Positions 1 through 12,476 of a stretch of DNA of 64,000 bases are shown in pieces. A model generated the notes under the pieces. The model searched no databases. It was not told the DNA's origin and saw only the letters and a program-made list of their open reading frames with translations. The translations under genes and the position numbers were made by a program. Origin of the DNA: Panonychus citri (taxonomy: Eukaryota > Arthropoda > Arachnida > Trombidiformes > Tetranychidae). Every line of letters starts with the position of its first letter. Positions within the stretch are counted from its first letter, which is position 1. The stretch is from assembly GCF_014898815.1 (NCBI RefSeq), contig NW_026515545.1, positions 434,001-498,000 of the forward strand. The letters are read 5' to 3'.

Positions 1-1407
1 GAAATTTTCTAACAATTCATCGGCATTATCAATACGTTCAGCGTATTCACCGATAATCCAAATCATGGAAGCTCGAGCTTCAGGTTCATCGAGAGTGTCA
101 AGATTTTCACACAGAGTAGAAATGATACTCTCATATTTATTGGGATATTTTCTGAAAATATCTTTGATCACCACAATTGCCTCTTGTACAACGTAATTAA
201 CTTTAGTTTGTATCAGATCCAACAAAGTGGCAACACACCTCTCGGCAGATTGTTCGACTTTGATAGCACATCGACCAATTGCTCTTACAGCTTTACGAAC
301 AAAATCAACATCAACCTCAGTTGCATATTCTTTCAATTCAGCCAATACTTGGGTGATATTTGCTTGAGATGCTAATCGAATCATAATGTCCAATTTTTCC
401 AATTTCACGTAGATTGGGTCATTATATTTAACGAAGAAAACCTTCATCTCATGTTTCAGAATATCGGGTCTTTTTTGCACAATCAGGTTGATATTTCTAA
501 GAGCAACATATTGAACTTCAGGTTCACTGGATAAAAGGGTTACCAATGGAGGAGCCAATTTTTTCGTTAGTGTTGTAACAAATTCAACATCATTCATTCG
601 TTCCATGAATTTCATCAGCACCTTTACTGCACTAAGAACCACGGCAGCATTAGCATGAGCCAATCTGGGAGTAACACGTTCACAAATACTTTGTGCTTCC
701 CGATCATCTTTGGTTGTATAGTTGGCTAGTGCATCTAAAATAAATACCTGGCCCCATTCAGTGCATTCATTAAGAGCTGTGAGTAGTTTGTTGATCGTTT
801 GGGCATTAAATTCAACCAATGGTTGACCGGTGCTTGAAGCTTCATTGATCTCGGAAAGAGCAGCAACAGCATTAGCAACCACCATAGGATTAGAATCGGA
901 AAGAAGTTCTCTCAAAAGATCAAGAAATCCTTGTTCTTCAACCATTGATGAATTGATATCATGAAGCTTGGCCACACAAACAGCCGCAGTTTTCCTTACA
1001 TAAGGATCTTCATCTCGTAAACATTTTCTCAAAGGTTCAGTTAGATATTCGGTTATTTTGTCAACTCGAATACACCCCATTGTTCTAACAGCCAATGCTC
1101 TAATCAATGGATTAGGATCGTCACAATCTCGGACGAAAGTGTTAACCGCCATGATCGCCATGTCTGGTTGACTTTTCGCATAATTCATAAGGTAAAGATA
1201 AACCAGCTTTTTAAGTTCCAAATTATCTGTTTGCATACAGTTGACCACATCAGGAAAAAGAGAAGAAACATCTTTACCAACTGTCATTGAGGCGATGACC
1301 TTTTTAACAGCTTCCCTTCTTTTCTCTTTTTTATCACTATTTAATTCACCTTTCAACTCAAAGAGTTCACCTCTTTTAGTATTGGCAAAATACTTGGCAT
1401 CGGTCAT
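1..1407 (-). CDS. AP-1-2beta: AP-1/AP-2 complex beta-adaptin, N-terminal trunk (partial)
   Basis: The minus strand is open without a stop from an ATG at 1407 to the left edge (469 codons, no intron). The protein begins MTDAKYFANTKRGELFELKG and continues as armadillo/HEAT-type helical repeats (for example LIRALAVRTMGCIRVDKI, YVRKTAAVCVAKLHD). This is the hallmark of the beta1/beta2 adaptin trunk of clathrin adaptor complexes at the trans-Golgi (AP-1) and plasma membrane (AP-2). Many arthropods have one beta subunit shared by both complexes, hence the symbol; I cannot separate AP-1 from AP-2 here. The hinge with clathrin boxes and the ear domain lie outside the window. The start matches the conserved N-terminus of the family. 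Identity is very certain; only the C-terminal half is missing. Confidence 0.95.
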   Translation of the reverse strand, partial: MTDAKYFANTKRGELFELKGELNSDKKEKRREAVKKVIASMTVGKDVSSLFPDVVNCMQTDNLELKKLVYLYLMNYAKSQPDMAIMAVNTFVRDCDDPNPLIRALAVRTMGCIRVDKITEYLTEPLRKCLRDEDPYVRKTAAVCVAKLHDINSSMVEEQGFLDLLRELLSDSNPMVVANAVAALSEINEASSTGQPLVEFNAQTINKLLTALNECTEWGQVFILDALANYTTKDDREAQSICERVTPRLAHANAAVVLSAVKVLMKFMERMNDVEFVTTLTKKLAPPLVTLLSSEPEVQYVALRNINLIVQKRPDILKHEMKVFFVKYNDPIYVKLEKLDIMIRLASQANITQVLAELKEYATEVDVDFVRKAVRAIGRCAIKVEQSAERCVATLLDLIQTKVNYVVQEAIVVIKDIFRKYPNKYESIISTLCENLDTLDEPEARASMIWIIGEYAERIDNADELLENF

Positions 1408-4337
1408 GTTGACTATTAAGAAAATAAATGATTCAAACAAACAGAAAGGAAAAGAAAATGATTAATCAAATAGAAAGTAAGGATTAGATTGTGGAAATTT
1501 TGGAAACAATAAAAAAAACAAGAGTTTAATTTTTAGGGCAAACAATTAACCTGAACAATTAATGTAATTAGAGAAAAACAAAACCAGAGATTTTGTCAAA
1601 TCAAAGAATTGGGGGCGTTTCCTATCTTTCCTTTGTATAGAATTCACGAGATGGCGCTACTTTCGTACTCGCATGTGACAATTTAATTGTCAGAGTTTTG
1701 ATCATGTTAATCACTTAATCGAGATTAATTGTGATTAAAATTTCTTTCCATTTGATTATTCTGAATGTTTTCACCGTATAATTTGATATTCTCTCAGTAA
1801 TTCGGTCTTCTAAGACTGATGAGAAACTTTGATACCGATTAAAAGAAAAGGTTAACAATGAAAGTTTAATTATTAATTATTGTTAGATTGTTGTTGTTTT
1901 AGTTAATTACAATAATCGATCCCATTTTAATCAATAAACATAATGAATTCTCATGTAAAACAGTTATTTCATTTGTGAATTTATTGTTAAACAATTGATA
2001 CATAAACTTTATTTGTAGACATGGGATTTATTGGGCTGACTATTTTGTAGCTCAATCGATGATTAACTTTTAACTTTGGCAATCAAATTAAGCTCAATGC
2101 TTGATTTAAGGGAAGGTTAGATTAGTTTAGTTCCGGTTTTCGATTTTAAGAGACTTCAAGCTCTAATCTAGAGTTTCCATCCATTCAACACTAAGCTCAT
2201 TAGTGGCAGTGTATGAATGGTCCATATTTCGTCCATAAAAGTTTGATACTTGTTTGCGATATTTCAATATCAAGGTTATTTATTGGAGAACATTTTTCAA
2301 GGTCATTTGAAAAATTTCTTAGAAAGGGATGAATTTTAAGCCTACCTGCGAATTTTCATTCGATTTATATCAAAAGGTCCTGATTTATTAATTCTCGATA
2401 CATTTTTTCATCGAGATAAAACTTTTCTCTTCTTTTTCTCTTGCTCTTTACTTGTGATTTATTTTTCACCGTCAAATATAAATAGTAAGAAGGATATTTG
2501 ATTTGATTTTCGTTTGATATCTCCATTATTACTTATTAATCATCGAGCTGAAGGAAAATTAAATCATGTTTATGAGAAAATTAGCAAAAAAAACTGAATA
2601 TGAATATGAATATTATGAGAAAACAAATGAAAATGAAAAAACTTCCTTTCTGAATATCAAGCGATATTGTTTGCTATCGAAAGAGTTAATACAAAGTTCG
2701 AGCTTTTTTTCTTCGCATTTTATTTCAATGTCAAGGTTATAAAGGTTATTCGCCAAAGATCACACTTGAAGGTTATTTTGATGACGATAAGCTTGAAACT
2801 ACGAGTTGATAACATAACAATTAACGTTGATATTGCTGAATAACCTTAATGAGCTCGACATTGAAATATGACAAACAAGTATCGATAAAACTTCCATAGA
2901 CGAAATATGTAAATTATTGGCCATAAGTAATTATTGGGAGATTGGGAATAAAACAATTAAGGTATCCAAATCGCCCTGTATTCATTGAGCAGTCAGTTAA
3001 TTATCTTTAATTGTGTTCATGTCAATCATTACAAATTGTTAATGGCAAGTTTTCACCTTTAATAATATTATTATTTAAAATCATTAACCTTAACCATTTT
3101 ACTTTCAACAATTAGCTATAAAGAGCACTTTTGATTACTCTCACTATTAACTAATTACCTGAGTTTAATTCCATATGAATATATAATAAGATCAAGTTGA
3201 TTCTAACAATTAGAAAGAAACAAGTTCAATAGAAACTCAGTTTTTTTTTGCTTCTTCGCCGAAGATATTTGATTTGATTCTTGATGATTAAATGGTTGAT
3301 GAACTATGGATGAAAACTGGTAATATGATGATGAAGAAGGAAGAAGATGAAAAATTATCATCCCGTTATGTTTCACATCATCATCATCCTGATCATCATG
3401 GTTCCTCTTTTCAATTTCAATTCTATCAGTTCCTTGACCTGAGATGGAAAAAAAAAGTTTCTCAGATCAACTTCACAAATTAGAAATCAGATAATCACAA
3501 TTTATTGTTAATTAACTTTGTTCTCTTATATAAAACTGATTAACCTTTCATGATTGTTAAAAAATCGCAACAAAATCAACCTAATCAATGCACAATCAAA
3601 ATTCATAGTTGATCAACAATTCAATTGGAAATGTCTAAGACAATAAAGTTAATTACCATTGAGAAAATTTCATTTTCTCCAATAACTGGATCAATTTTTA
3701 AATCGTTTCGATGCTTGATTTAGACCAATTTAACTGATTATCAATCTCTCTGAACAATTAACTCTTCATTACCATGAGCATTCATTAGCTAATCAACAGA
3801 CTTGAACTCGAACATTGTTAACAATCAAATGAAATTGTTAGCAACCTTTTCATTAAGTTTTTAATCACGTTGATCTTTTATTATCTTAATCATGAAAATT
3901 TTCATTCTCTTGTTGATTAACTTTTTTTTTCTTCCAAAAAATTAAGAACCGGATTTATCGGTTAATCTCAATCTCATGTCATGGAAGATGAAGGTTACAT
4001 TGACTTTCCTATTCTGTTGTAAGTCTAAAAAAAAATCTCTTTCTAATTATCTGTCTAATTTTTTTTTCTAATCTTTTCCTATTGAGATTTTTTAATTCTT
4101 AGCAAAATCAACTACATGAACGATCATGATAATAATGATAATGAAGATGAACTCAGGAAGAATCATGAGCTTTCCTCTTGTTAAAGGTAACAAACAGGTA
4201 ACTCTTTGGTTACCGGTTTATTATATTTCTCAGGTAAAAACGCCCTTGGGGTTAGAAGGAGGAAAATAAAAGATCCAAGCCCACCCTCTATCTACCCAAG
4301 GACCGACCTTAACCTGTTTCCTCATCGCTTACCCGAG
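1408..4337. other. Intergenic region with no gene seen
   Basis: AT-rich noncoding DNA between beta-adaptin (minus) and the secreted VKG-repeat gene (plus). It contains the likely adaptin promoter (YY1-like element near 1650) and many TTAATTGT/ACAATTAA words. A 63-codon open frame at 3292-3483 is rich in His and Glu codons made of CAT/GAT repeats; I do not support it as a gene. Confidence 0.6.
1648..1660 (-). promoter_or_regulatory. YY1-like motif upstream of beta-adaptin
   Basis: On the plus strand this reads GAGATGGCGCTAC. In the sense of the adaptin gene it is GTAGCGCCATCTC, carrying the CGCCATCT core typical of YY1/Pho sites at housekeeping promoters. It lies about 240 bp upstream of the adaptin ATG. 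Similar words occur upstream of both HSBP1 copies. Binding is inferred from the motif only. Confidence 0.35.
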
Positions 4338-4347
4338 TATATAAAAG
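4338..4347 (+). promoter_or_regulatory. TATA box of the VKG-repeat secreted protein gene
   Basis: TATATAAAAG lies 128 bp upstream of the ATG at 4466, in a more GC-rich stretch (about 4230-4400) than the surrounding DNA. Transcription would start near 4370. A strong TATA box fits a highly expressed, tissue-restricted secreted product. Confidence 0.6.
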
Positions 4348-4465
4348 CAAAGCCGATGTTGACCCTACTCTTAGGTCACTTAAGCTTCCCAACTTGGAGT
4401 GATTAGTTGATTGTAATTTATTTTCTTCGTAAACAAAAAGTTTAACCAACACACAGAACAAAACA

Positions 4466-6138
4466 ATGAAATTGGTAAGTTATCATCTCTATTCAGTGAA
4501 TGATTTAAATTTCTTCAACTGATTTACAATATTAATTATTGATCTAATTTTCGTTTAGACTTCAGTAACTATTGTGGTCCTTTTTGGTGCCATTGCCACA
4601 ATTAACGCTTATCCAAGTGTAAAAGGAGTTCCTACCCAAGTCTCAGGTAAATTAAAACTTTTTCCATTCGAAAATTTCAACTGTTTAATTGGTGGTTTAA
4701 TCTAATTTTCCTTTTTAATTGTTTCATCATTTAGATGTTAAAGGTCTCAAAGTTCCCCCTAGTCCAGGATATTACGATCGACCCTCGAAGGTTGGTCAAG
4801 TTAGAGATGATGTAAAAGGAGTTAAATCAGTTCCTGTTGTCCAGCAACAACAACAACAACAAGTACAAGATGAAATTAAAGGTGTCCAACAACAACAACG
4901 AGATCAATTCAAAGGTCAAGTTCCCGTTGTCCCTCAATATCCCGTTAAAGGTGTCCAACAAAAAGACCCCGTCAAGGGAATCTCTCAACATCCAATCAAA
5001 GGTCAACAACCTGTTGTCCAACAGCGACGACCTTACCCAGTCAAAGGTTATCCCCAACAGAGAGACGAAGATGCTAAAGGTAAAAGTTTAGTCCAACAAC
5101 AAGCTGAGGTCAAAGGTGTTTCCCGACAAAGACCACACTATCCAGTTAAGGGTTACCCTCAACAACAAACCCAACAAGTTCACGATGATGTCCAACAGCG
5201 ACAACAACCCGTTTTCCCAGTTAAAGGTCAAAGACAAACTCGAAGTCTCAACTATGAACAAGATGTTGACCAATCCAAAGTTGGAGCCAAAGGTAAGAAG
5301 ACAATTTCTAATTGTTACAAATACTAATTAACTGAAAATTAAGTCACCATAGTTTAATCGCTCCGTGATTTTGTCTCTCTCAGGTCGAAAGGGAGGTATC
5401 AAGGGTGCTCCCAAAGCTCCAACCAAAAGTGTCCCAAGAACCAAGGGAGGTAAATCTGTCAACGATGTCAAAATTGTCCAACAAGAGGCTAAAGTTGCCG
5501 ATGTCCAAGTCAAAGCCGATGAACAGGTGAAAATTGTCCAAGAACCCGTTCCAGTTGTAAAGGTATCTCAAGAAAAGGTAGCCCAAGAGTCCGTTCCCGT
5601 TTCCCAAGAAAAGGTTGTCCAAGAATCCGTTCCAGTGGTCAAAGTTGTCCAAGAAAAAGTTGTACAAGAATCAGTCCCCGTTGCTAAAGATGTCCAAGAA
5701 AAGGTTGTCCAAGAGTCCGTTAAGGTACCACAAGAATCAGTTCCCGTTGTAAAAGTAGTCCAAGAATCAGTCAAAACTGAACAAGTGAAAGACGCTCAGG
5801 TCAAATCTGAAGAAGCTGTTAAAGGACAAACCGTTGACCATGTAGTCGTCGCCGTTGCCAATGGTGTTGGCTCAAGTTCCAGTGGTGCCTCAGCTTCAGC
5901 TTCCGCTTCAGCGGTTGTTGTAGTCGCTCGAGAAGAGCCACAAGTTAAGGAAGAAACCAAAGCCGATGAGCCGAAACAAGGTCGATATTTGACCAAAGTC
6001 GGTTCTCCCGTCAAAGGTGTCCCATTTTACCGCAAAAAGATCAGTCAACAAAAGGATGTTACCGTTCAACAAAATGAACAACAAGTTGCCCAAGAACCTC
6101 AAGTTGTCCAACAAGACCAAACAGTTCAATCAGATTAA
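4466..6138 (+). CDS. Secreted low-complexity (V/I)KG-repeat, Gln/Val/Lys-rich protein
   Basis: Four exons: 4466-4474, 4559-4646, 4735-5292 and 5384-6138, all GT-AG and phase-consistent, giving about 469 aa. The first three codons sit alone on a micro-exon. The N-terminus MKLTSVTIVVLFGAIATINA is a clear signal peptide, probably cleaved before YPSVKG. The mature protein has about 16 copies of an xKG motif, often PVKG, separated by Gln-rich spacers. Exon 4 holds 12-15 residue repeats built on EKVVQESVPVVK, then a Ser/Ala tract (SGASASASASAV) that recalls silk or cuticle proteins, then a Gln-rich tail. There is no Cys-rich or enzymatic domain. The TATA box upstream and an AATAAA at 6176-6181 support a complete gene. 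It could be a silk, glue, salivary or cuticle matrix protein; I do not recognise the family. The gene model is solid, the function is unknown. Confidence 0.85.
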
Positions 6139-7617
6139 TTGATCAACAATTAAGACAATCCCTTAATCCTTGTCAAATAAAATACTCACCACACAAAATA
6201 ATTGACGAGCTTGTACTTGTATCCTAATGATTTGAATTCACACAAATTAATTTATTACTCATTAAACGCTTTCCAGCACAATCATTACAACCATCACAGA
6301 TCCGCAATCAAATCATTTATCAACAAAGTTAATTGTCACAATCAAATCTAATCAAACATTAAACAATCAAACTCAACAACAAATTATTGATTCGATTCCC
6401 ATTCAACCTCAAGGGTGAAAAGGTAACCTCAACCAGTAGACCTTTAATTGTCATTTAATGTTAACAAGTAACAATTAATTATCTCTAATGATCAGTTTTA
6501 ATTAAATTGTTCCAACAACTTATTTTAATTTTAATTCTCTTACTTTTTTCCTCTCTTTCTTTTCTTCTCTTTCTTTTTTCTCTTTCTTTCTATCCATCAG
6601 CTGTTTTCCATCATAACATTTTCTTCAACAACAACAATTAATTTCTCTCTCTTTTAAATTGTTTCCATTTAATTTAATTTCCATTTTTTCTTAATTGTTT
6701 CTCAGTTTTAATCTAATTTAATCACTGAACTTGAATTAATACTAATCTATTCAAGAATAGAAACCAGAATAATCTTTTTGTTGATTTCTTTTGGCTTTCA
6801 ACTCTTTGGGTATTTTGTTTCTGGTAAAATCATTTACATGTTACGCTTTTACTTGTTTCTTTGTTTTTAATCAACAAATTGATGATTATTTTCATCACCT
6901 CAGTGTTATTTATAAATTAGTGCCAAGTGTCAAGTTTCCAGTCAATGGTCTCACCCAATGTTTTAATTCAATATGGATCCTGTCCCTTCATCACCATCAA
7001 CATCTTCACCTTTCAACAACAACAACAACAACAAAAACCATCACCACCTCAACTGATTGATTTAACAGATGACCAGGATGACGATGATGATGAAGATGAT
7101 TACTTTGAATCTACACCTGGTGATAATTTGCTGGTATCAGCGACCAACAATTTAACTAATCACCCTGAGTACTGGTCAAGTTTCTTTGATTACAACCTTG
7201 TCTCCCCTTTCATTTATCCTACATCCTTTTTCCTTACAAAATATATGATTATCTATCAAAGGGTGTGTGTAATTAAGAGTCACTTGTGTCCTCCCTAATG
7301 TTGATTTTATTCTGACCCCCGAGGCCTCGAAATCTTGTCATTCATTCAAATAGTTTGATGGTCAACAAGAAACCTGATTGGGAAACCTGCCCCTTAATGA
7401 GACTTTGTTGATGATCAAAGGAGAGAGAGAGACAAAAGACAGAGAAATAGTGAGAGGGAAAGACAAAAAAAACCGTTGATTTATTAATTGGTTTCTTAGA
7501 GACCAAGTTTTGTTTTGATGCAAACTGTTAGTTAATCAATTGCCTTTTTCTCAAGTAAAATGTGTTTAATGAGATTGAGTGAAAAACGTCCTTTGATTTG
7601 TTCCAAATTCAATTTCT
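6139..7617. other. Spacer upstream of the calpain gene
   Basis: Mostly AT-rich noncoding DNA with pyrimidine tracts (6530-6600) and a purine-rich stretch (7420-7470). It probably holds the promoter and 5' UTR of the calpain gene. The only notable open frame is at 6945-7298 and is listed separately. Confidence 0.5.
6945..7298 (+). CDS. Possible upstream exon with acidic SUMO-interacting-like motif
   Basis: An ATG at 6945 opens a 117-codon frame with a poly-Gln run, then PQLIDLTDDQDDDDDEDDYF, the pattern of a SUMO-interacting motif (hydrophobic core plus acidic tail). The downstream calpain protein has a comparable patch (VMIIDITNDD) near 9020. A splice from a donor inside this frame to an acceptor-like site at 7694 (TTGTTTCAG) is conceivable. 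The only phase-compatible donor I found (after 7174) is weak. This could be a 5' exon of the calpain gene, a tiny independent gene, or chance. Low confidence. Confidence 0.25.
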   Translation: MVSPNVLIQYGSCPFITINIFTFQQQQQQQKPSPPQLIDLTDDQDDDDDEDDYFESTPGDNLLVSATNNLTNHPEYWSSFFDYNLVSPFIYPTSFFLTKYMIIYQRVCVIKSHLCPP

Positions 7618-9693
7618 ATGAAAATTTTCTCATTTTTTCGTAATCTTTGTTATCGACTAATTTTCTGTTCTATTAATTGTTGTAATTGTTTCAGCTGCGA
7701 TGATTGCGATTTGGATGATGGTCAAATATCGAATTGTAATTGTTTAAAAAAGATCGGAAATCATGATGGTCAAGAGGAAGATGAAGACGATGATGATGAG
7801 ATTAAAGATGAAACCGATTGGGGTTTCAAGGGAAATTACAAAGGAGTTAAAGTGATTCGGAGGCGAGTGAAAAATTCAGTTTATCCTGGAAGTTCAAAGA
7901 TTTATGATGTAAATTGTTCAAATTGCGAAACCTCACAATCATCTGCAGTTATATCACAAGAGAATCATCTTCTTCACCATGGAGATAATGAATTTCTGGG
8001 AGCCTGTGGTGGTAGAAAACATGAAAATGGTGAAGGAGGAGTTAGAATTGAAGATGATGATGATGATTATCCTGAGAAGGGTGTTAATGATGCCAAGAAT
8101 AATCCAAGTAGATTAACTGAATCTAAAGAAAACCAGAGTCATATTAATGGATTAGTTAACAGAAATTTGGCCGAGGATAAAGAGGAAGCTAATGATGGGA
8201 AGATATTAAACTGTCAATTGGATCGAGATACTAATCCATCCGAGAATAGAGTTAATTTTTTGGAGAAAACGTTTGTCAAGTGTATTGGTAAACGTAATCA
8301 AAAGTGGATTTGTCAATTGTGTGGATACAAAAATTTCAATACCTGTTCTCAGTGTGTCCAATGTGAAAGGCGGAAAAAATCGTATTCTGGTCCAACCGTT
8401 GAAAATTATTCTCAAAGGCAACCAAACCCTGAGAAGATCAATGTTTTTAACGGTTCATCATCTTCCTCATCCTTTTCATCATCATCAGTATCACCATTTT
8501 CTTTGGGAGTAACATGTTCATCTTCACCTTCATCTTCAAGCTCCCAGAATTCATCGACACTTTTTACTCGAAATAATAAGAAATTAAAGATAAAATCAAG
8601 CGATGATATCAATTGGATCTGTGATAAGTGTTCTTTCAGTAATCTTTTTCTAGCTAAGGATTGTATTCATTGTCGACGGAGTAAACAATTTCAAAGAAAT
8701 GGTGATCCAGAGTCAACAGAATTTCAATTAACTAATTGTCTCTTGTCACACTTAATTTCACCAGTTCATCAACCTCAGTACCTGCTCGAAACTAAACGCC
8801 AATGGATATGTTCAAATAGAGATTGTACTTTCGTTAATGTCGCTTCGACCTTTGCTTGTGTTGTTTGTGATACTAAAAGATTAAATTATTTGGCCAAATC
8901 GGATAATCGGAAAAACGGGATCAACGTTCGTCAAGCAAAATTCAAAGCAAGATTAAGGAAACACGATTCCGATGGATCATCAATCGTCCCTTCAGAAGGT
9001 GTTAATCCAAATGATGTAATGATAATCGACATTACAAATGATGATTCGCCCTTAATTACCCCAAGGTTATCATCATCATCTTCATCGCACCAACAAAAAG
9101 GATTCGTTAAAAGCTAGTACATCAAATAGTCAAGGATTTGCTCCATCATTGTCAACATCATCTTCATCTTTTAATTATAACTGCCAAGTAGAAAAATGTA
9201 AATCTTTTAACGAGGTAACTTCATCTTCATCAGTTGAACAATCAACGTGCTTACAATTAAATGTTCAAAAAGAGTTACCATCAGATGAATCGAAACAAAT
9301 AATTACTCAACAACAATCAGAGATAATGATTTCATCTTCTTCATCTTCTTCCTCCAGTTCATCTTCCTCATCACCATCTTCATCAACATCCGATTCGGAC
9401 AATGATAGTGACCATAATTATCCAAATAGTGAAGATGCCAATAGTCAAACGGATGATAATACTTTCTGGACTTGTCACCATTGTAGTTTATCATTTAATT
9501 CATCGTCATCTGATATTTGCTTATATTGTGATACACCTCGAAATCAACATGAAGGATCTCCGATTAATTTAATTCCTCGAGATGGTACAGTTTCATATAC
9601 AAATAATATGAATTCCATTTGTTCCCGATTACCTTCATTTCAAAGTATTTTATCATCAACTGTACCTTCATCTCTTTCAACACCAACATCCCC

Positions 9694-9724
<31 letters not shown>

Positions 9725-12275
9725 TCCTCATCATCATCAGTGTACCAAACCTTTTGGACTTGCATTAAATGTACTCTCAACAATTCCGTTACTGAAAACT
9801 ATTGCACAGCCTGTGGTGGGTCAAAGGTGAACAGCACAAGTTCAAAAGCATTTCAAACATTGAAACACGAGGAAAGTTGGGTATGTGTACGATGTACACT
9901 TCGTAACTCTAACAATCGTGATAAATGTATGGTTTGTGAGACACGTCGACCAATAGTTCAACAAAACAATCAACCCTCACCCGAAAGATCAACAGTTCAA
10001 AATTCAACTCATTCAATTTCCCGTGAGACTCTTGGTCGTCGAACCAAATGGGAATGTTCAGCCTGTACATACATTAACCCTGTATCACGATACAGTTGCG
10101 AGATGTGTCAACAGGCTCGAAGTGTTTTAACAATAAGACCAGGGACAGTTTCTCGATCTCGTTCATCAACTTATCGATCGGTAAATAATACACTTTGTCG
10201 AGGAGAAAGTGAACTAATGGAAGACTTGAGAATGATCGAAGAAGGCGAAGCTCGCGATCGATGGGAAAATATTGTTCGATTTTGTAAACAAGGTGGTATC
10301 AGTTTTGTCGATGATTCATTTCCACCCTCACCTAAATCACTTTATTGTTCATGGGAGGATAAAGTTCATTGTAAAACTGTTTCTCAATGGTTACGATTAA
10401 GTGAAATTAAATGTCACCCGAACATGGACAACGTCAAGTGGGCTGTTTTTAGGACTCCGATGGTCTCTGATATCTCACAAGGTGTTCTAGGTAATTGTTG
10501 GCTTCTGAGTGCCTTAGCGGTTCTCGCTGAAAGACCAGAATTAGTTAAACAAGTGATGGTGACCCGAGAAATTTGTCCTCAAGGAGCTTATCAAGTGAGA
10601 CTTTGTAAAGACGGAAAATGGACTACAGTTTTGGTGGACGATTTACTTCCTTGTGATAATAGTGGACGTTTGGTTTATTCGCAGGCAAAACGGAAACAAT
10701 TATGGGTCCCATTGATCGAGAAAGCGGTTGCAAAGATTCACGGGTGTTACGAGGCACTTGTTTCTGGTCGGGCTATCGAAGGTCTTTCAACGTTAACGGG
10801 TGCTCCTTGTGAGAGTATCCCCTTACAATTAGCAACCAATGGCGGATCAAACGAGGAAAGGATTGATGAAGATCTAATTTGGGCTAAATTGTTATCTTCC
10901 CGTTCTGCTGGTTTCCTTATGGGTGCTTCTTGCGGAGGCGGTAATATGATTGTCAATGATGTCGATTATCATCGTATTGGTCTGAGACCTCGACATGCAT
11001 ATTCAGTTCTAGATGTTCAAGATTTTCAAGGTATTCGACTGGTTAGACTTCGAAATCCATGGGGTCATTTCTCATGGAAAGGCGATTGGTCCGATGAAAG
11101 TAATCTGTGGACGGAAGAAATGAGGATCAAATTGATGCCCCACGGAGCCGATGATGGACTTTTTTGGATGTCTTATAACGATGTCCTTAAATATTTCGAT
11201 TCTATCGATGTTTGTAAAGTTCGAAAAGATTGGAATGAAATTAGAATTGAAGGAGTTCTACCTCCACTTGTGGATAAGGAAAACATGGATCTAATTATAA
11301 TCACCGTTTTCGAAGCAACCGAAATTGAATTCAGTCTTTTCCAAGAGAATCAACGAAACAACAAAAAATCTCAACGGTCGCAATTAGATTTGTGTGTACT
11401 TATATTCAAAGCGGCACCGAACTCATTCAGTCATATTGGTAGTATTATAAAGCACAGTCGTCGTCAGGTCAGAGGTTTTGTCGGCTGTCAAGCGATGTTG
11501 GAGCCTGGTGTTTATGCGGTTGTTTGCCTCGCATTTAACCACTGGCACACAAGTAAATAGATTACAACTTTAATTGAACGTTTCACAATCACAATTAACT
11601 TACTTTTCTCACCTTTTCTTTTTAAATTTAGTTTGTAATTCTGCGGCCGATTATCCTAAATTTTTACTTGCCATCCATAGTTCAAAGAAACTACTTGTGG
11701 AAACGATTCCACCTCCATCATTCATACTCGCTGATGTAATAATTAATTTAACTCTATCTAAAGGTCAACGTCATGAGGTAAGTGTTACAATTATGGTTAG
11801 ATTGCTGTTTGTTTACCTTAATTGGTATTCTAATTGTTTCAGGGGAGAGAGGGTATGACAGCCTATTATTTAACGAAAGGTTGGGCTGGTTTAGTGGTCG
11901 TTGTTGAGAATCGCCTTCCCGATAAACGAATTCAAGTCATCTGTAATTGCTGTGAAAGTTTAAATGTCGTTTCAACTCGAGCCACTTTACGAACTGTGGA
12001 CAGTATTCCCCCCAGACACCGGTCAGTATTTGTTGTTTTTTCTTCTCTATCAGATTATTGATTTGTAATTATCTTATTTGTTTTCTCTAATTAATAGACA
12101 AGTGATCACGATATTAACACAATTGGAGGGTATTGGTGGGTTCTCGATCACCCATCGTTTAACTCATCGAGTGTCGCAAAAATCAGGACTTCATGATTGG
12201 GGACCACCAGGAACTAATCATTTACCTCCATTAGAACAAGAAATATTTGGTCTACATGCACCAAGACCTATTTAA
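7618..12275 (+). CDS. sol: Calpain-D / small optic lobes (CAPN15-type) protease with RanBP2 zinc fingers
   Basis: Blocks: 7618-about 9065, about 9118-11552, 11632-11777, 11843-12021 and 12098-12275. Seven RanBP2-type fingers (WxCxxC...CxxC), three in the first block and four in the second, precede a calpain protease core. Catalytic residues are visible: Cys in QGVLGNCWLLSA, His in RPRHAYSV, Asn in RLRNPWG. The C-terminus (VITILTQLEGIGGFSITHRL) is the conserved tail of SOL-type calpains, which differ from classical calpains by lacking EF-hands. In flies, SOL is needed for optic-lobe development. The frame changes near 9056-9117. A 52-bp intron (GT at 9066, AG at 9116-9117) restores phase, but its donor GTTATC is poor; one extra A in CAACAAAAAGG at 9091-9101 explains it equally well. 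The true start may be further upstream. Family assignment is firm. Confidence 0.88.
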
Positions 12276-12476
12276 ATTTTAAACACTACATTCAAATTAA
12301 TAATCTTATTATTAAATTCATTTGTCACAACTTTTTTTCTTAAATCCTTTGCATTTTTCTATTGAATAGATTTGATTGTTGCAGTGAATAGAAAATAATT
12401 AGATGATGATTGCGAAGCTTGTGAAAAGTTTAATCCTTTACAATTTAGCAAAGATTATGAATGAAAAAGAAACACT

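Noticed and set aside
3292..3483. 63-codon open frame with poly-His and Lys/Glu runs
   Set aside because: Made of CAT/GAT/GAA simple repeats in a noncoding stretch, with no domain and no splice or promoter evidence.
5380..5774. Antisense open frames over the VKG-repeat gene
   Set aside because: Open only because the sense strand is low-complexity; they lack independent start, splice or domain evidence.
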